Assembly: GCF_018101125.2 (NCBI RefSeq)
Contig: NZ_JAELVF020000004.1
Coordinates: 186,001-250,000 of the forward strand
DNA length: 64,000 nucleotides
Reading direction: 5' to 3'
From: Streptomyces tardus
GTDB lineage: Bacteria > Actinomycetota > Actinomycetes > Streptomycetales > Streptomycetaceae
Both the position numbers and the translations under genes were made by a program. Position 1 is the first letter of the stretch. Every line of letters begins with the position of its first letter. The notes below the pieces were generated by a model that saw only the letters and a program-made list of their open reading frames with translations, was not told the DNA's origin and ran no database searches. Below are positions 33,050 through 42,381 of this stretch, piece after piece.

Positions 33050-33301
33050 CCGGCCCGTACGCCTCCGGCAGCCAGGGGCGACGGGCCCCCAACGCCCGTA
33101 CTGCGGGCGGCCGTTGGGGGCGGCAGTTCGCATCACCCGTACGGCGGCTGCCCGCGCGGGCGGGCGTGCGCCTGCGCGGGCCGCGGCTCCCCGCGGTGGT
33201 CGCGTCCCGTCGCCCGGGCCGTACTCGCGCCCCCGTCTGCGCGAGTCCCGCGAGGCCCGGAGCGGGCTGGAGCGCCCCGCGCGGGAGGCTCGCGCAGGTG
33301 C

Positions 33302-35077
33302 TCAGCTCATCCGCAGGGCGAGGAAGAAGTCGAGCTTGTCCTCCAGCCGCGAGAGGTCCCGGCCGGTGAGCTGCTCGATCCGCCCGACGCGGTAGCGCAG
33401 CGTGTTCACGTGCAGGTGCAGCCGGGAGGCGCAGCGCGTCCAGGAGCCGTCGCACTCCAGGAAGGCCCGAAGGGTCGGCACCAGCTCCGCGCGGTGCTTC
33501 TCGTCGTAGTCGCGCAGCGGGTCGAGCAGCCGAGCGGTGAAAGCCCGCCGTACGTCGTCGGGCACGAAGGGCAGCAGCAGCACGTGGGAGGCCAGCTCCT
33601 CGTGGCCCGAGGCGCACACCGGGCCGGGGCGCGCCGCCGCGACCCGCCGCGCGTGCCTGGCCTCCTCCAGTGCGCCGCGCAGCCCCTCGGCGGAGGTGAC
33701 CGCCGCGCTCACGCCGAAGGTGACCCGGCCGTCCTCGCCGAGCCCCCGCGTCAGCGGCCGGCGTACGGCGCCCAGCAACCCGCCCGCGTCCAGCGGCCGG
33801 CCCGCGGCGGGAACCGCGCAACCGGCGGCCCCGACGTGCTCGCCGACCGCGACTGCGCTGTCGTTGCGGTGCTCCGGATCGGACAGCAGCGGCACCAGCG
33901 CCACCGCCTCCTCGCCGCTGTGCGCCACCGCGATCCGGTCGCCGCCGCCCTGCTCGCCGGCCGCCGGGCCGACCAGCAGCTCCTCCAGCAGCGCCTGTGC
34001 CACCGGGCCCGGCGGGAAGTCCGCGCCCTTCCACTCCACGGCGGCCACCACCACCTGCCAGTGCGGCGAGGCGTCGAGCCCCGGCAGCAGTACGGGAGTG
34101 GCCACCCGCAGCCGTGCGGCGATCTCGGCGGGTGCGGCGCCGCCCTGGATCAGCTCCAGCACCTCGTGTGCCAGTCGTCGCCGCACGGTGCGGGCGGCGT
34201 CCCGCTGGGCCCGTTCCGCGGCGATCAGCTGGGTGACACCGTGCACCAGCTCCATCCGCTCGGCCGGCCAGTCGCCGGCGTCGGCCTCGACGGCCAACAG
34301 CCAGTCGGAGAGGAGTGATTCACGCACGTCGGGAGTGCGCGGCGCCGCCTCGGCCGGGGCGCTCACCGGGAAGAGGGAGTACGTGGTGGACGCCGGTGCG
34401 CAGCCGGGCTCGGTGGGCGCGGTGACCGTCGTACGGTGCGGCCCGATGCGGCCCGAGCGCATCGCGGCCAAGTGGGCGCCGGCCAGGTCCTGGTGGACCT
34501 CGGCCACCGGTTCGCCGGAGACCGCGGCCGGTCCCGCGCCCGCGACCCGGCGTCCGGTGGGCGAGAGCACCCAGGCGCGCAGGTCCAGGTCGGCGGCGAG
34601 CAGGTCGAGCACCACCTCGGGGCCGCCGCCCGCGGGCCCGGACGTCATCATCCGCCGGTGCCGGTCCACCACCGCCGCCAGATCGCCCGCCCGCTCGCCG
34701 GACACCTGGCGCACGACGTGCTCGGTGATGGTGGCGAAGGCGACCTGCTCGTCCACGGTGAACAGCGGCATGCGGTGCTTCGCGCACGCCGCCACCAAGT
34801 CCTCCGGCACGCCGCCCACCTCGGCCTCGCCGGCTGCCAGCCCGGCAACCTGGGCGCCGGCCAGGGTCCGGACGAAAGGTTCGGCGTCGGCTGGGTCGTG
34901 CAACCAGGCCAGACCGGTGAGAACCAGCTCGCCACCGGACAGATACCGGCTCGGGTCCCTCAGGTCGGTGGTCATCACGCCACGGACCGAGCGGTCCAGC
35001 TCGTCCTCGCCGCCGACCAGTCGCAGGCCCAGGGACTCCGTCTCCAGCAGAGCGCGCAGCCGCATCTTCTCGCTCAC
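33302..35077 (-). CDS. PucR-family transcriptional regulator
   Basis: I place the start at GTG 35077 (591 residues); ATG 35065 is possible and the frame is open to 35524. The N-terminal PucR sensory domain (RLRALLETESLGLRLVGGEDELDRSVRGV, residues about 4-125) is followed by a central GGDEF-like helical region and a C-terminal helix-turn-helix ending LHLHVNTLRYRVGRIEQLTGRDL. PucR proteins control purine catabolism in Bacillus, and family members in streptomycetes often adjoin purine permeases. The divergent neighbour here is exactly such a permease. A perfect 16-bp inverted repeat lies 51 bases upstream of the start. Confidence 0.9.
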   Translation of the reverse strand: MSEKMRLRALLETESLGLRLVGGEDELDRSVRGVMTTDLRDPSRYLSGGELVLTGLAWLHDPADAEPFVRTLAGAQVAGLAAGEAEVGGVPEDLVAACAKHRMPLFTVDEQVAFATITEHVVRQVSGERAGDLAAVVDRHRRMMTSGPAGGGPEVVLDLLAADLDLRAWVLSPTGRRVAGAGPAAVSGEPVAEVHQDLAGAHLAAMRSGRIGPHRTTVTAPTEPGCAPASTTYSLFPVSAPAEAAPRTPDVRESLLSDWLLAVEADAGDWPAERMELVHGVTQLIAAERAQRDAARTVRRRLAHEVLELIQGGAAPAEIAARLRVATPVLLPGLDASPHWQVVVAAVEWKGADFPPGPVAQALLEELLVGPAAGEQGGGDRIAVAHSGEEAVALVPLLSDPEHRNDSAVAVGEHVGAAGCAVPAAGRPLDAGGLLGAVRRPLTRGLGEDGRVTFGVSAAVTSAEGLRGALEEARHARRVAAARPGPVCASGHEELASHVLLLPFVPDDVRRAFTARLLDPLRDYDEKHRAELVPTLRAFLECDGSWTRCASRLHLHVNTLRYRVGRIEQLTGRDLSRLEDKLDFFLALRMS

Positions 35078-35127
35078 CGTTTCTGTTGTGTGGTGCTGTG
35101 GCGGCACCGGAGTTTTCCGCCACCCAG

Positions 35128-35143
35128 AGATTCGTTCGAATCT
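35128..35143. promoter_or_regulatory. Inverted repeat between PucR gene and permease
   Basis: AGATTCG-TT-CGAATCT is a perfect 7+2+7 palindrome in the divergent spacer, 51 bases from the PucR start. It is a good candidate for the PucR operator. Confidence 0.55.
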
Positions 35144-35525
35144 ACAAGACCGGCGGTGCCACCAGCCAACCGCTTCATGCGTTTGGTGACTGCACCCGCT
35201 GTCGTCGCCCCTGTCTACTGGGCCCACACAGCAGATGAACGCCGTATGAAGCCGTACGCCTCCCGGCCCACCCGCGCCGGCCGGCACCCGTCCGCGCCGC
35301 ACCGGCGCATCCACGGGCGGCAGAGAGGAACACAGCGACAGACCGGCCACGCACACCGGCGGCACCGGTGTTCGCCGCGAGTCGCCCGTCAGGTCCGACG
35401 GCCCGTACCACCTTGCCCATCCACTCAGTCCCACGTTCTCGGGCCGTCCCCCGCGTCGTGCATCCCAAACCCCGCGTACGCCGTACGTCTCGCGGGCGCC
35501 CCTATGAACCTTGGGAGTTCGCACA

Positions 35526-36974
35526 ATGTCTCAGTCGAAGGTAGAGCCGACGTCCTCACCGGAGGACGCGGGCGAGGGCACCCGCCCGCCCGCCGGAAGA
35601 GGTTGGCTCGACCGCTACTTCCACATCTCCCAGCGCGGTTCGACGGTCGGGCGGGAGGTGCGCGGCGGAGTCACGACCTTCATGGCGATGGCCTACATCC
35701 TGCTGCTCAACCCCCTGCTGCTGAGCGTCGAGGACGTCAACGGCGACACCCTCTCGGCGACCGCCGTGGTCACTGCCACCGCGCTCGCGGCAGGCGTCAC
35801 CACCCTGCTGATGGGCATCGTCGGCAAGGTGCCGCTGGCGCTCGCGGCCGGGCTCAGCGTCTCCGGCGTGCTGGCGACCCAGGTCGTACCGAGCATGACC
35901 TGGCCCCAGGCGATGGGGATGTGCGTCATCTACGGCGTGGTCATCATGCTGCTGGTGATCACCGGTCTGCGCGAGAAGATCATGAACGCGATCCCGATGG
36001 GCCTCAAGCACGCCATCACCATCGGCATCGGCCTGTTCGTCGCCATGATCGGGCTGGAGAAGGCCGGCTTCGTCGGCCCGGGCGCCGAGGGCGGCCCGCC
36101 GGTCACCCTGGGCGTGGGCAACCAGCTTGTCGGCTGGCCGGTGTTCGCCTTCTGCATCACCCTGCTCGCGATGTTCATGCTGCTGGCCAGGAACATCCCG
36201 GGCGCGATCCTCATCGGTATCGGCGTGGGCACGGTCTTCTCCCTCGCGGTCACCCAGATCTACGACCTGAGCGACAAGGACTGGGGACTGGCCTCGCCCG
36301 AGATCCCCTCCGCGCTCGTCTCCTCCCCGGACTTCAGCCTCTTCGGCCAGATCGAGTTCGGCGGCTACGCGGCGCTGGGCGCGACCACCGTGACCATGAT
36401 CGTCTTCACGCTGGTGCTGGCCGGCTTCTTCGACGCGATGGCGACCATCATCGCCGTCGGCCAGGAGGCAAAGCTCGCCGACTCCAAGGGCCGGATGCCG
36501 GGGCTGAACAAGGCCCTGCTCATCGACGGCGCCGGCGGTGCGATCGGCGGCGCGACCAGCGCCTCCGGCCAGACCGTCTTCATCGAGTCCGCCAGCGGCG
36601 TGGGGGAGGGGGCCAGAACGGGGCTCTCGGCCACCGTTACCGGACTCATCTTCACCGCGATGCTGCTCTTCACCCCGCTCGCGCAGGTGGTGCCCGGGGA
36701 GGTCGCCGCCGCCGCGCTGGTCGTCATCGGCGCGATGATGATGCAGAACGCGCGCCACGTGGACTGGCAGGACCGCTCGGTGGCGATCCCGGTCTTCCTC
36801 ACGGCCGTGCTGATGCCGTTCACCTTCTCCATCGTCAACGGCGTCGCGGCGGGCGTCATCGCCTACACCGCGATCAAGCTCGCCCAGGGCAAATGGCGCG
36901 AACCCGGCCTCTTCATGTGGCTGCTGACCGCGCTCTTCATCTTCAACTTCGCCTTCAACGACGTCGGCCACTGA
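35526..36974 (+). CDS. NCS2-family (AzgA-type) purine/hypoxanthine permease
   Basis: ATG 35526 follows GGGAG; the product has 482 residues and about 12-14 membrane helices. The AzgA signatures GVTTFMAMAYILLLNP, ALAAGLSVSGVLA, FFDAMATIIAVGQEA and TSASGQTVFIESASGVGEGARTG are present, so proton-driven uptake of hypoxanthine, guanine or adenine is likely. It is divergent from the PucR regulator and followed by a terminator. It is distinct in type from the xanthine/uracil permease at 61.7 kb, so the window encodes two purine importers of different NCS2 branches. Confidence 0.93.
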   Translation: MSQSKVEPTSSPEDAGEGTRPPAGRGWLDRYFHISQRGSTVGREVRGGVTTFMAMAYILLLNPLLLSVEDVNGDTLSATAVVTATALAAGVTTLLMGIVGKVPLALAAGLSVSGVLATQVVPSMTWPQAMGMCVIYGVVIMLLVITGLREKIMNAIPMGLKHAITIGIGLFVAMIGLEKAGFVGPGAEGGPPVTLGVGNQLVGWPVFAFCITLLAMFMLLARNIPGAILIGIGVGTVFSLAVTQIYDLSDKDWGLASPEIPSALVSSPDFSLFGQIEFGGYAALGATTVTMIVFTLVLAGFFDAMATIIAVGQEAKLADSKGRMPGLNKALLIDGAGGAIGGATSASGQTVFIESASGVGEGARTGLSATVTGLIFTAMLLFTPLAQVVPGEVAAAALVVIGAMMMQNARHVDWQDRSVAIPVFLTAVLMPFTFSIVNGVAAGVIAYTAIKLAQGKWREPGLFMWLLTALFIFNFAFNDVGH

Positions 36975-36980
36975 CGCCCT

Positions 36981-37017
36981 GCCCGGCCCCCGTGCGCACA
37001 CCGCGCGGGGGCCGGGC
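36981..37017 (+). terminator. Terminator of the purine permease gene
   Basis: GCCCGGCCCCCG (36981-36992) pairs perfectly with CGGGGGCCGGGC (37006-37017), starting 6 bases after the stop codon. Confidence 0.8.
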
Positions 37018-37213
37018 GACCGATCCGATCGCGTCCGCGCGGACGGGGCCGCTCGCCGCGGCCGGCCGTCCGTGTTTTCGTGCATCCGGCAGGCGGGTCC
37101 GGTCCGGCTCGGCGAGCCCGCCCCGTACGCCCTCGGGCTCGGCCGGGGGAACGCCCCCGGGGGGCCGGGTGAGGCGCCCCGGGTGGGAGCCCAGGAGGGG
37201 CGGCGCGCGAGGG

Positions 37214-38125
37214 CTACTTGCGGACGAGGCTCCACGCGTCGTCCGCAGCCGCAGCGCCGTCGCCGAAGGCGGTCCACGCGGCACTGTCGATCTTCAAGGT
37301 GTCGTGGAGCCAGGCGGAGGTCGCGTCGGCGACGAGGGCAACGCGGGCCGGGTTCTCGTCGGTGGTCTCGGCGACCGCCTCGCCGGCGAGACCGCCCAGC
37401 GTGTGCTCGCCCTCGGTGAGAGTGAGCAGGCTCTTCGGGGACGGGCTGAGGTGGTAGGCGTCGGTGAACCAGTCCGGCCCGCGGGTGGAGAGCCGGGACT
37501 GGTCCCGGCCACCCGCGACGACCAGAGCAGGGGCGGTCATGCCGGAGTAGTCCGGCCTCATGAACGGGAGGTGTTCGGCTGCGAACGGGGTGAGCGTGTC
37601 GCCGGTTCCGGTCGCGGCGATCAGCACGCCCGCAGATGCCGAGGGGTGGGAGAAGTCCTCTCCGGGGACGCCGTCGGCGTCGAACACGCGCGCGCCGAGG
37701 ATCGCGCCGGCGGTCTGCGCGCCCCAGGAGTGGCCGACGACTGCTATGCGCTCGTGGTCGACGCGGGCATCCGTGCCGACTGTCTGGAGGAGGATGTCGT
37801 CCAGACGGTCGAGGACCGCGTGCAGGTCGGCGATCCGAACCCGCCAGACGGTGGCGAAGCGCGGATCCTCCCACCCGATGCCGTTGCGGCGGGAGTCCAG
37901 GTGGGTGGGCTGCACGACGATGAATCCCGCCGCCGCCCATCGGTCGACGAGGGGCGCGTACCCGTCCAGGGACCAGGCGTTGCCGTGGCTGAAGACGATG
38001 ACGGGCAGGTCCCGGTCGGAAACCGGAGCCGTGACCTTCACCTGGAGGTCGAGGCTTCGGCCCGGCGCGGGGACAGTGAGGGGCTTGACCGCGACGATCC
38101 GCGGGTCGGGGCGGGTGGAGAGCAT
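37214..38125 (-). CDS. Alpha/beta hydrolase (dienelactone hydrolase/PAF-acetylhydrolase-like)
   Basis: The 303-residue protein has the alpha/beta-hydrolase set: oxyanion HSHGN type (VFSHGNAWS), nucleophile elbow GHSWGAQ (Ser about residue 135), acid VVAGGRDQS and His in EGEHTLGG. There is no signal peptide, so it acts in the cytoplasm. The fold resembles chlorophyllase/PAF-acetylhydrolase-like enzymes; the substrate is unknown. It is divergent from a TetR gene, with three inverted repeats between them, so it is probably the TetR target. Confidence 0.9.
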   Translation of the reverse strand: MLSTRPDPRIVAVKPLTVPAPGRSLDLQVKVTAPVSDRDLPVIVFSHGNAWSLDGYAPLVDRWAAAGFIVVQPTHLDSRRNGIGWEDPRFATVWRVRIADLHAVLDRLDDILLQTVGTDARVDHERIAVVGHSWGAQTAGAILGARVFDADGVPGEDFSHPSASAGVLIAATGTGDTLTPFAAEHLPFMRPDYSGMTAPALVVAGGRDQSRLSTRGPDWFTDAYHLSPSPKSLLTLTEGEHTLGGLAGEAVAETTDENPARVALVADATSAWLHDTLKIDSAAWTAFGDGAAAADDAWSLVRK

Positions 38126-38134
38126 GAGAGGCCT

Positions 38135-38155
38135 GCGCTTTCCGCGTGAAAGCGC
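38135..38155. promoter_or_regulatory. Inverted repeat just before the hydrolase start
   Basis: GCGCTTTC-CGCGT-GAAAGCGC is a perfect 8+5+8 inverted repeat ten bases upstream of the hydrolase ATG. It may be an operator or a leader hairpin. Confidence 0.55.
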
Positions 38156-38169
38156 TCTGCCATACTTTG

Positions 38170-38210
38170 GCGGAGCGTCGTTCCGTCAAAATAGCGGAAC
38201 ATTGTTCCGC
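38170..38210. promoter_or_regulatory. Paired TetR-type operators
   Basis: GCGGAACATTGTTCCGC (38194-38210) is a perfect 8+1+8 palindrome. A degenerate copy, GCGGAGCGTCGTTCCGT, lies at 38170-38186, exactly 24 bases away. Both lie between the divergent hydrolase and TetR genes. Confidence 0.8.
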
Positions 38211-38228
38211 AAGCAAAGGGAGGTCTCC

Positions 38229-38792
38229 GTGCCCGAAGGGACCGGAGTGCGTCGAGCACAGGCACAGCGCACCCGCAACGGTGTGCTGGCGGCTGCCTCG
38301 GCAGCCTTCGTGGACCAGGGTGTCCAGGCCCCGATCCGGGACATCGCCGAACGCGCGGGTGTCGGCGTCGGCACGATCTACCGGCACTTCCCGACACGGG
38401 CGGACCTGGTCACCGCCGTCTACCGGCACCAGATCGACACCTGCGCCGCGCTCGCCCCCCGGCTCCTGGAGGAGTCGGCCTCCCCCTTCTCCGCCCTGTC
38501 GCAGTGGTCGAACGCGTTCGTTGACTTTCTGGTGACCAAACACGGCCTCGGCGCCGCGCTGGGTTCGGGCGACCCCGGGCTGGAAAACCTCCACGCCCTC
38601 ATGCTCGACACCCTGGTTCCGGCCTGTGCGACGCTGCTCGACGCCTGTGTCGCCGCCGACGAGGTCGACCCGGAGATCACCGCCTACACGCTCATGCGCG
38701 CCATCGGGAACCTCTGCATCACCGGTCCCGACTACGACCGGGTCGACGCCGGGCGCATGGTCGCCGTCCTCCTCGCCGGCTGCCGTCGCTAG
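38229..38792 (+). CDS. TetR/AcrR-family transcriptional regulator
   Basis: GTG 38229 follows AGGGAGG. The 187-residue protein has the TetR helix-turn-helix at about residues 14-60 (TRNGVLAAASAAFVDQG, IRDIAERAGVGVGTIYRHFPTRADLV) and a helical ligand/dimer domain. It is probably a repressor of the divergent hydrolase and of itself through the paired palindromes in the 103-base spacer. The inducer is unknown. The C-terminal half (DTLVPACATLLDACVAADEVDPEITAYTLMRAIGN) resembles the common SACE_7040-like group of streptomycete TetR proteins. Confidence 0.93.
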   Translation: MPEGTGVRRAQAQRTRNGVLAAASAAFVDQGVQAPIRDIAERAGVGVGTIYRHFPTRADLVTAVYRHQIDTCAALAPRLLEESASPFSALSQWSNAFVDFLVTKHGLGAALGSGDPGLENLHALMLDTLVPACATLLDACVAADEVDPEITAYTLMRAIGNLCITGPDYDRVDAGRMVAVLLAGCRR

Positions 38793-39236
38793 GCCCGTCG
38801 GCCGGGTTCTGGCGGATCGGGGAGCGGTGTCCGGCGCGGTCAGCCGCAGGGCGAGGAAAGAGTTGCGCGGAGCGGCGGCGAGTGCCGACGACGCGGCTGA
38901 TGCGCGGGCAAGGCGTCGCGAGCCCGGTGAAGATCCGGACGACAGTCCTGGGCGCCGGCCGGGACCGGCGCGAGCCGTTCTGGCCCGGCGTTCCGTCCGA
39001 GCGTACGGCTGCCGGACGTCCGGCTCCGCGCCCGGCGAGTGTGCCGTCGAACGGGTGCCGGGAGGGCTGACCGTGCGCCGCCGCGCCTGCTCGCCCGCTC
39101 GCCTCCCCCGCAACCGCGGTTGCGGGGGAGGCTGTTGGCGCCGGCGGCGGGCCCGCGGTGCGGGCCGCGGTCTCCCGGCGCCGTCGCCGACGGGGCCGGT
39201 CGTCCGGCGTCTGCGTACCGGGGTGCGGCGCGCGGC
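38793..39236. other. Convergent spacer with terminator
   Basis: About 440 bases between the TetR gene and the convergent protease gene. Apart from the palindrome at 39101-39132 I see no gene or signal. Confidence 0.5.
39101..39132. terminator. Perfect 32-bp palindrome, bidirectional terminator
   Basis: Left arm GCCTCCCCCGCAACCG (39101-39116) is followed directly by its exact reverse complement (39117-39132), giving uninterrupted self-complementarity. It lies about 105 bases after the end of the convergent protease gene. Confidence 0.75.
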
Positions 39237-40436
39237 CTACAGCGCGCTGCGGGAGCCGGTGTCCACGGGCTCGGTCGCCGCGTCTCCGCGGGAGGCGGCG
39301 GAACGCACCTGGTCGGCGGTGAGCGCGTACCCGGTCTCCGGGTTGCTCACCGATCTGGCGAAGATCACGCCGTACACCTTGCCGCCCGGAGTCAGCAGCG
39401 GGCCGCCCGAGTTGCCCGGTCGCACGTTGCCGCGCAGCGGGTGGATGTCCCTGGTGACGACGCTGGAGCCGTAGATGTCCTGGCCGCGCGCCTGGGTGCG
39501 GCCGGCGACGGTGGCCGCGCGCAGGTCCAGCCCGCCGTTCTCCGGGTACCCGGCGACCACGGCGCCATCGCCGCGGCTCGCGTCGTCGGCGAACCGCAGT
39601 ACAGGGGCGCTCAGCTCGGGCACCCGCAGCACCGCCACGTCGACGTCGGCGTCGAAGTGGACGACCTGTGCCTCGTACCGGCGGCCGACGCCGCCGATCT
39701 GCACGGTCGGATCACTGACCCCGGCGACCACGTGGGCGTTGGTCATCACGCGCTTGTCCGCGTAGACGAACCCGCTGCCCTCCTGGCCCTGCCGGCGGCC
39801 GTCGACCTCGGCGACGCCCTCGACCTTCACGGTGCTGCGCTGCGCCGCGGTGCGCGCCGCGGCGGTGACGTTGTCGCCCGAGGGCTTGGGCACCTCGGCG
39901 ACCGACTCGCGCTCGAAGGGGTTGAAGACCTGGGGGAAACCGGCCGTGGCGAGTGCGCCGGTCGCGCGGCTGAACCAGGTGGGCGCCTGCTCGGGCAGTC
40001 GGTCGTCCACGGCGCCGAGCACCGAGGAACCGCGGATCGCCTGGTTCAGCTCGGGGGCGGGGGAGGAGACCAGCGCGCTCGCAGCCACCCAGGCGACGAT
40101 CAGGGCTGCCAGCGCGTTCGCCAGCGCACCGCCGACGCCGTCGAGCCAGCGCGCGGGGGCGACCCAGTGCAGGGACTCCCGGAGCTTCCAGCCCAGGCGG
40201 GCGGCCAACCCCTGGCCGAGCGCGGCGGGCACCAGGACCGTGGCGAGCGCGACGACGAGCGCCAAACCGGTGCCCCGCTCCACGAGTTCGAGGGTGTGGG
40301 GCAGCAGCCAGACACCGATCACCACGCCGCCGACGAAGCCCGCCAACGACACGGCGCCCGCGACCAGCCCCCGGCGGTAGCCGGAGACGGCGGAGGCCAA
40401 GACGGCCAGCAGCAGTACGACGTCGAGCAGATTCAA
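39237..40436 (-). CDS. MarP-type membrane serine protease (CvpA domain plus trypsin-like domain)
   Basis: I use TTG 40436, seven bases after AAGGG, which gives a 399-residue protein starting at the first membrane helix (NLLDVVLLLAVLASAVSGYRRG); the frame is open further upstream. Four membrane helices of the CvpA/colicin V production type fill residues about 1-115. A periplasm-facing linker follows, then a trypsin-like protease with TNAHVVAG (His), DVDVAVLRV (Asp) and RPGNSGGPLL (Ser). The architecture equals mycobacterial MarP (Rv3671c), which defends against acid and oxidative stress. Here the physiological substrate is unknown. Confidence 0.9.
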   Translation of the reverse strand: MNLLDVVLLLAVLASAVSGYRRGLVAGAVSLAGFVGGVVIGVWLLPHTLELVERGTGLALVVALATVLVPAALGQGLAARLGWKLRESLHWVAPARWLDGVGGALANALAALIVAWVAASALVSSPAPELNQAIRGSSVLGAVDDRLPEQAPTWFSRATGALATAGFPQVFNPFERESVAEVPKPSGDNVTAAARTAAQRSTVKVEGVAEVDGRRQGQEGSGFVYADKRVMTNAHVVAGVSDPTVQIGGVGRRYEAQVVHFDADVDVAVLRVPELSAPVLRFADDASRGDGAVVAGYPENGGLDLRAATVAGRTQARGQDIYGSSVVTRDIHPLRGNVRPGNSGGPLLTPGGKVYGVIFARSVSNPETGYALTADQVRSAASRGDAATEPVDTGSRSAL

Positions 40437-41121
40437 CCCGGGGCCCTTCCTCGGCTGGTGCGCCCGCCCGGCCCGGACGATCCGGGTCCGCGCATCGAGC
40501 GGGACCGGGGCGGAACGGCGGAAAATCCGCCGCCGACGCCCGAAGGGCCCGCGCGTGGGCGCTGCTTGTGTAGAACGTGACCGGGATCCGTGCGGTTCCC
40601 ACCCGTGGGTGGGCTCATACGCCCCGATCGGTACGGGACGCGCGGCGCCCGCGAGACCTGCGGGCGTCGCGGCCGGGTGCCGGATCCCGACGGCCGACCG
40701 TACGCGACGTGACCTCGGCCTGCACCGCCCGCCCCCGCCGCCCCCGCGCCAGGACGCACACCGCACCCGGATCGGGCCGCACGCCGCCCCGCACGGTGAT
40801 GCACGCCGCCACACGTCGATGTGCACGTCGTGCCGTCGCGTCCCGCTCGGCACGGTGCCGCAACCGCCGCACCCCGACACCCCGCAACCGCCGGGGCGCC
40901 GGACGGCGGCAACGAGCGGGAGGGCAGGGGGTGGTGGACACCGGCCAATCCGATAAGGGTATGTTTACTTAGGCTTGCCTAAGGTCGGTTGGTGTTCGCG
41001 CCGTTTCCGGCCGGTGTGCGTGCTCGACGACTCACCGCCGTGCCCGTCCCGGTGCCCGCGGCACCACTCGATCCGATGAACATCCACCGCCCAGAGCGGT
41101 CCACGACTCCACGAGGTCACC
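40437..41121. other. Promoter region of the siderophore importer
   Basis: About 685 bases between divergent genes with no credible frame. The only clear signals are TATGTT (40960-40965) and the iron box beside it. Confidence 0.55.
40964..40982 (+). promoter_or_regulatory. DmdR/IdeR-type iron box of the siderophore importer
   Basis: TTTACTTAGGCTTGCCTAA matches 15 of 19 positions of TWAGGTWAGSCTWACCTWA. It overlaps a -10-like TATGTT (40960-40965), a position suited to repression when iron is plentiful. Confidence 0.8.
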
Positions 41122-42189
41122 ATGCTCACCTGGTTCTCCGGCGCGCGCCGCGGATCGCTTCTCGCTGTCACAGCAGCGTCCGCCCTCCTGCTCAGCGCCT
41201 GCTCCTCGGCCGATGACGACGACAAGGGCGGTTCGAGCGTGAGTAACGGCTCGTTCCCGGTCTCGATCAAGAGCGCGCTCGGCACCGCGAAGATCGAGGA
41301 GCAACCCGAGCGCGTGGTCACACTGGGCCAGGGCTCGGCCGAGACGGCGATCGCACTCGGCCACACCCCGGTCGGCGTCGAGGAGTACCCGTGGGGCAGC
41401 GACAAGAGCGGTTATCTGCCGTGGATCCACGAGGCCGTCACCGAGAAGGGCGACGAACTGCCCAAGCAGTTCAAGGGCGGTGAGGACATCGACATGGACG
41501 CCATCCTCGAACTCGAACCGGACGTGATCCTCGCGCCCTGGTCCGGCATCACCCAGGACCAGTACGACCTGCTCTCCGATCTCGCCCCGACCGTCGCGTA
41601 TCCGGGCCTGCCCTGGAGCACCAACTGGGACGAGCAGATCGAGCTGATCTCCAAGGCGCTCGGCAAGCCCGAGAAGGCCGAGAAGCTGGTCGACACCATC
41701 GAGGGCCGGCTCGCGGACGCGGCGAAGAAGCGTCCGGAGTACGAGGACGTCAGCTTCTCGTACGTCTACACCAACGGCCCCGGCAGCCTGGGAGTGTTCC
41801 AGGAGGAGGAGCAGCGGGTGGAGATGGTCTCCTCGCTGGGCCTGAAGGTCGACCCCGTGGTCAACACCTTCAAGGAGACCAAGGGCACCGACTCGGCCCT
41901 CATCGGTCTGGAGAACGCCGAGAAGCTCAACAAGAGCGACCTCGTCTTCACCTTCTACAGCGACAAGAAGTCGCGCAGGGAGGTGGAGGCGCAGAAGCTG
42001 TACGCCGCCATCCCCGCGGTCGAGCGCGGCACGGTCGTCGCCAGCGAGAACAACGCTTTCGTCACCGCCTCCTCGATCATCAACCCGCTGACCGTCCCCT
42101 GGGTCGTCGACCGCTATCTGCCGCTGATCGACAAGGCCGTCGAGAAGCTCGACAAGTCCGGCGACGGCGAGAGCGGCGGCAAGGACTGA
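41122..42189 (+). CDS. Iron-siderophore ABC transporter substrate-binding lipoprotein
   Basis: The 355-residue protein starts at ATG 41122 after GAGGT. A signal peptide with lipobox LLSACSS (Cys about residue 27) anchors it to the outer face of the membrane. The FecB/FepB-type fold is shown by PERVVTLGQGSAETAIALGHTPVGVEEYPWG, ILELEPDVILAPWSGIT and PLTVPWVVDRYLPLID, typical of type III binding proteins for ferric siderophores. An iron box lies 140 bases upstream. It heads a four-gene operon with two permeases and an ATPase. The exact siderophore is not predictable. Confidence 0.93.
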   Translation: MLTWFSGARRGSLLAVTAASALLLSACSSADDDDKGGSSVSNGSFPVSIKSALGTAKIEEQPERVVTLGQGSAETAIALGHTPVGVEEYPWGSDKSGYLPWIHEAVTEKGDELPKQFKGGEDIDMDAILELEPDVILAPWSGITQDQYDLLSDLAPTVAYPGLPWSTNWDEQIELISKALGKPEKAEKLVDTIEGRLADAAKKRPEYEDVSFSYVYTNGPGSLGVFQEEEQRVEMVSSLGLKVDPVVNTFKETKGTDSALIGLENAEKLNKSDLVFTFYSDKKSRREVEAQKLYAAIPAVERGTVVASENNAFVTASSIINPLTVPWVVDRYLPLIDKAVEKLDKSGDGESGGKD

Positions 42190-42381
42190 CCCTCGGGCGC
42201 CGGCCGGAGCGGTCAACTGCCGTACGGCCCGCGCCGGTTCGGTCCGGAGCCGGCAACAGCCCGGGTCGAACCGGCCGGCCCCGCCCGCCGCGTGAGGCAG
42301 CCCCGTCGCTCGCCGCGGGGCCGGGGCACACCGCCGGGCGCGAGCCCGCAGAAGAGAAGACGAAGGTACGTCGTACTCCCC

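Noticed and set aside
35100..35165. tRNA-like end: GTTCGAATC followed by a GGTGCCACCA-like stretch
   Set aside because: The flanks of the TTCGAATC loop do not form a T-stem, and no anticodon or acceptor stem can be drawn. The TTCGAA is part of the operator palindrome.
34436..38149. Very long open frame (over 1200 codons) on the plus strand across the PucR, permease and hydrolase genes
   Set aside because: It is antisense or out of frame to well-recognised genes and is rich in Arg, Gly and Pro, as expected for shadow frames in very GC-rich DNA.
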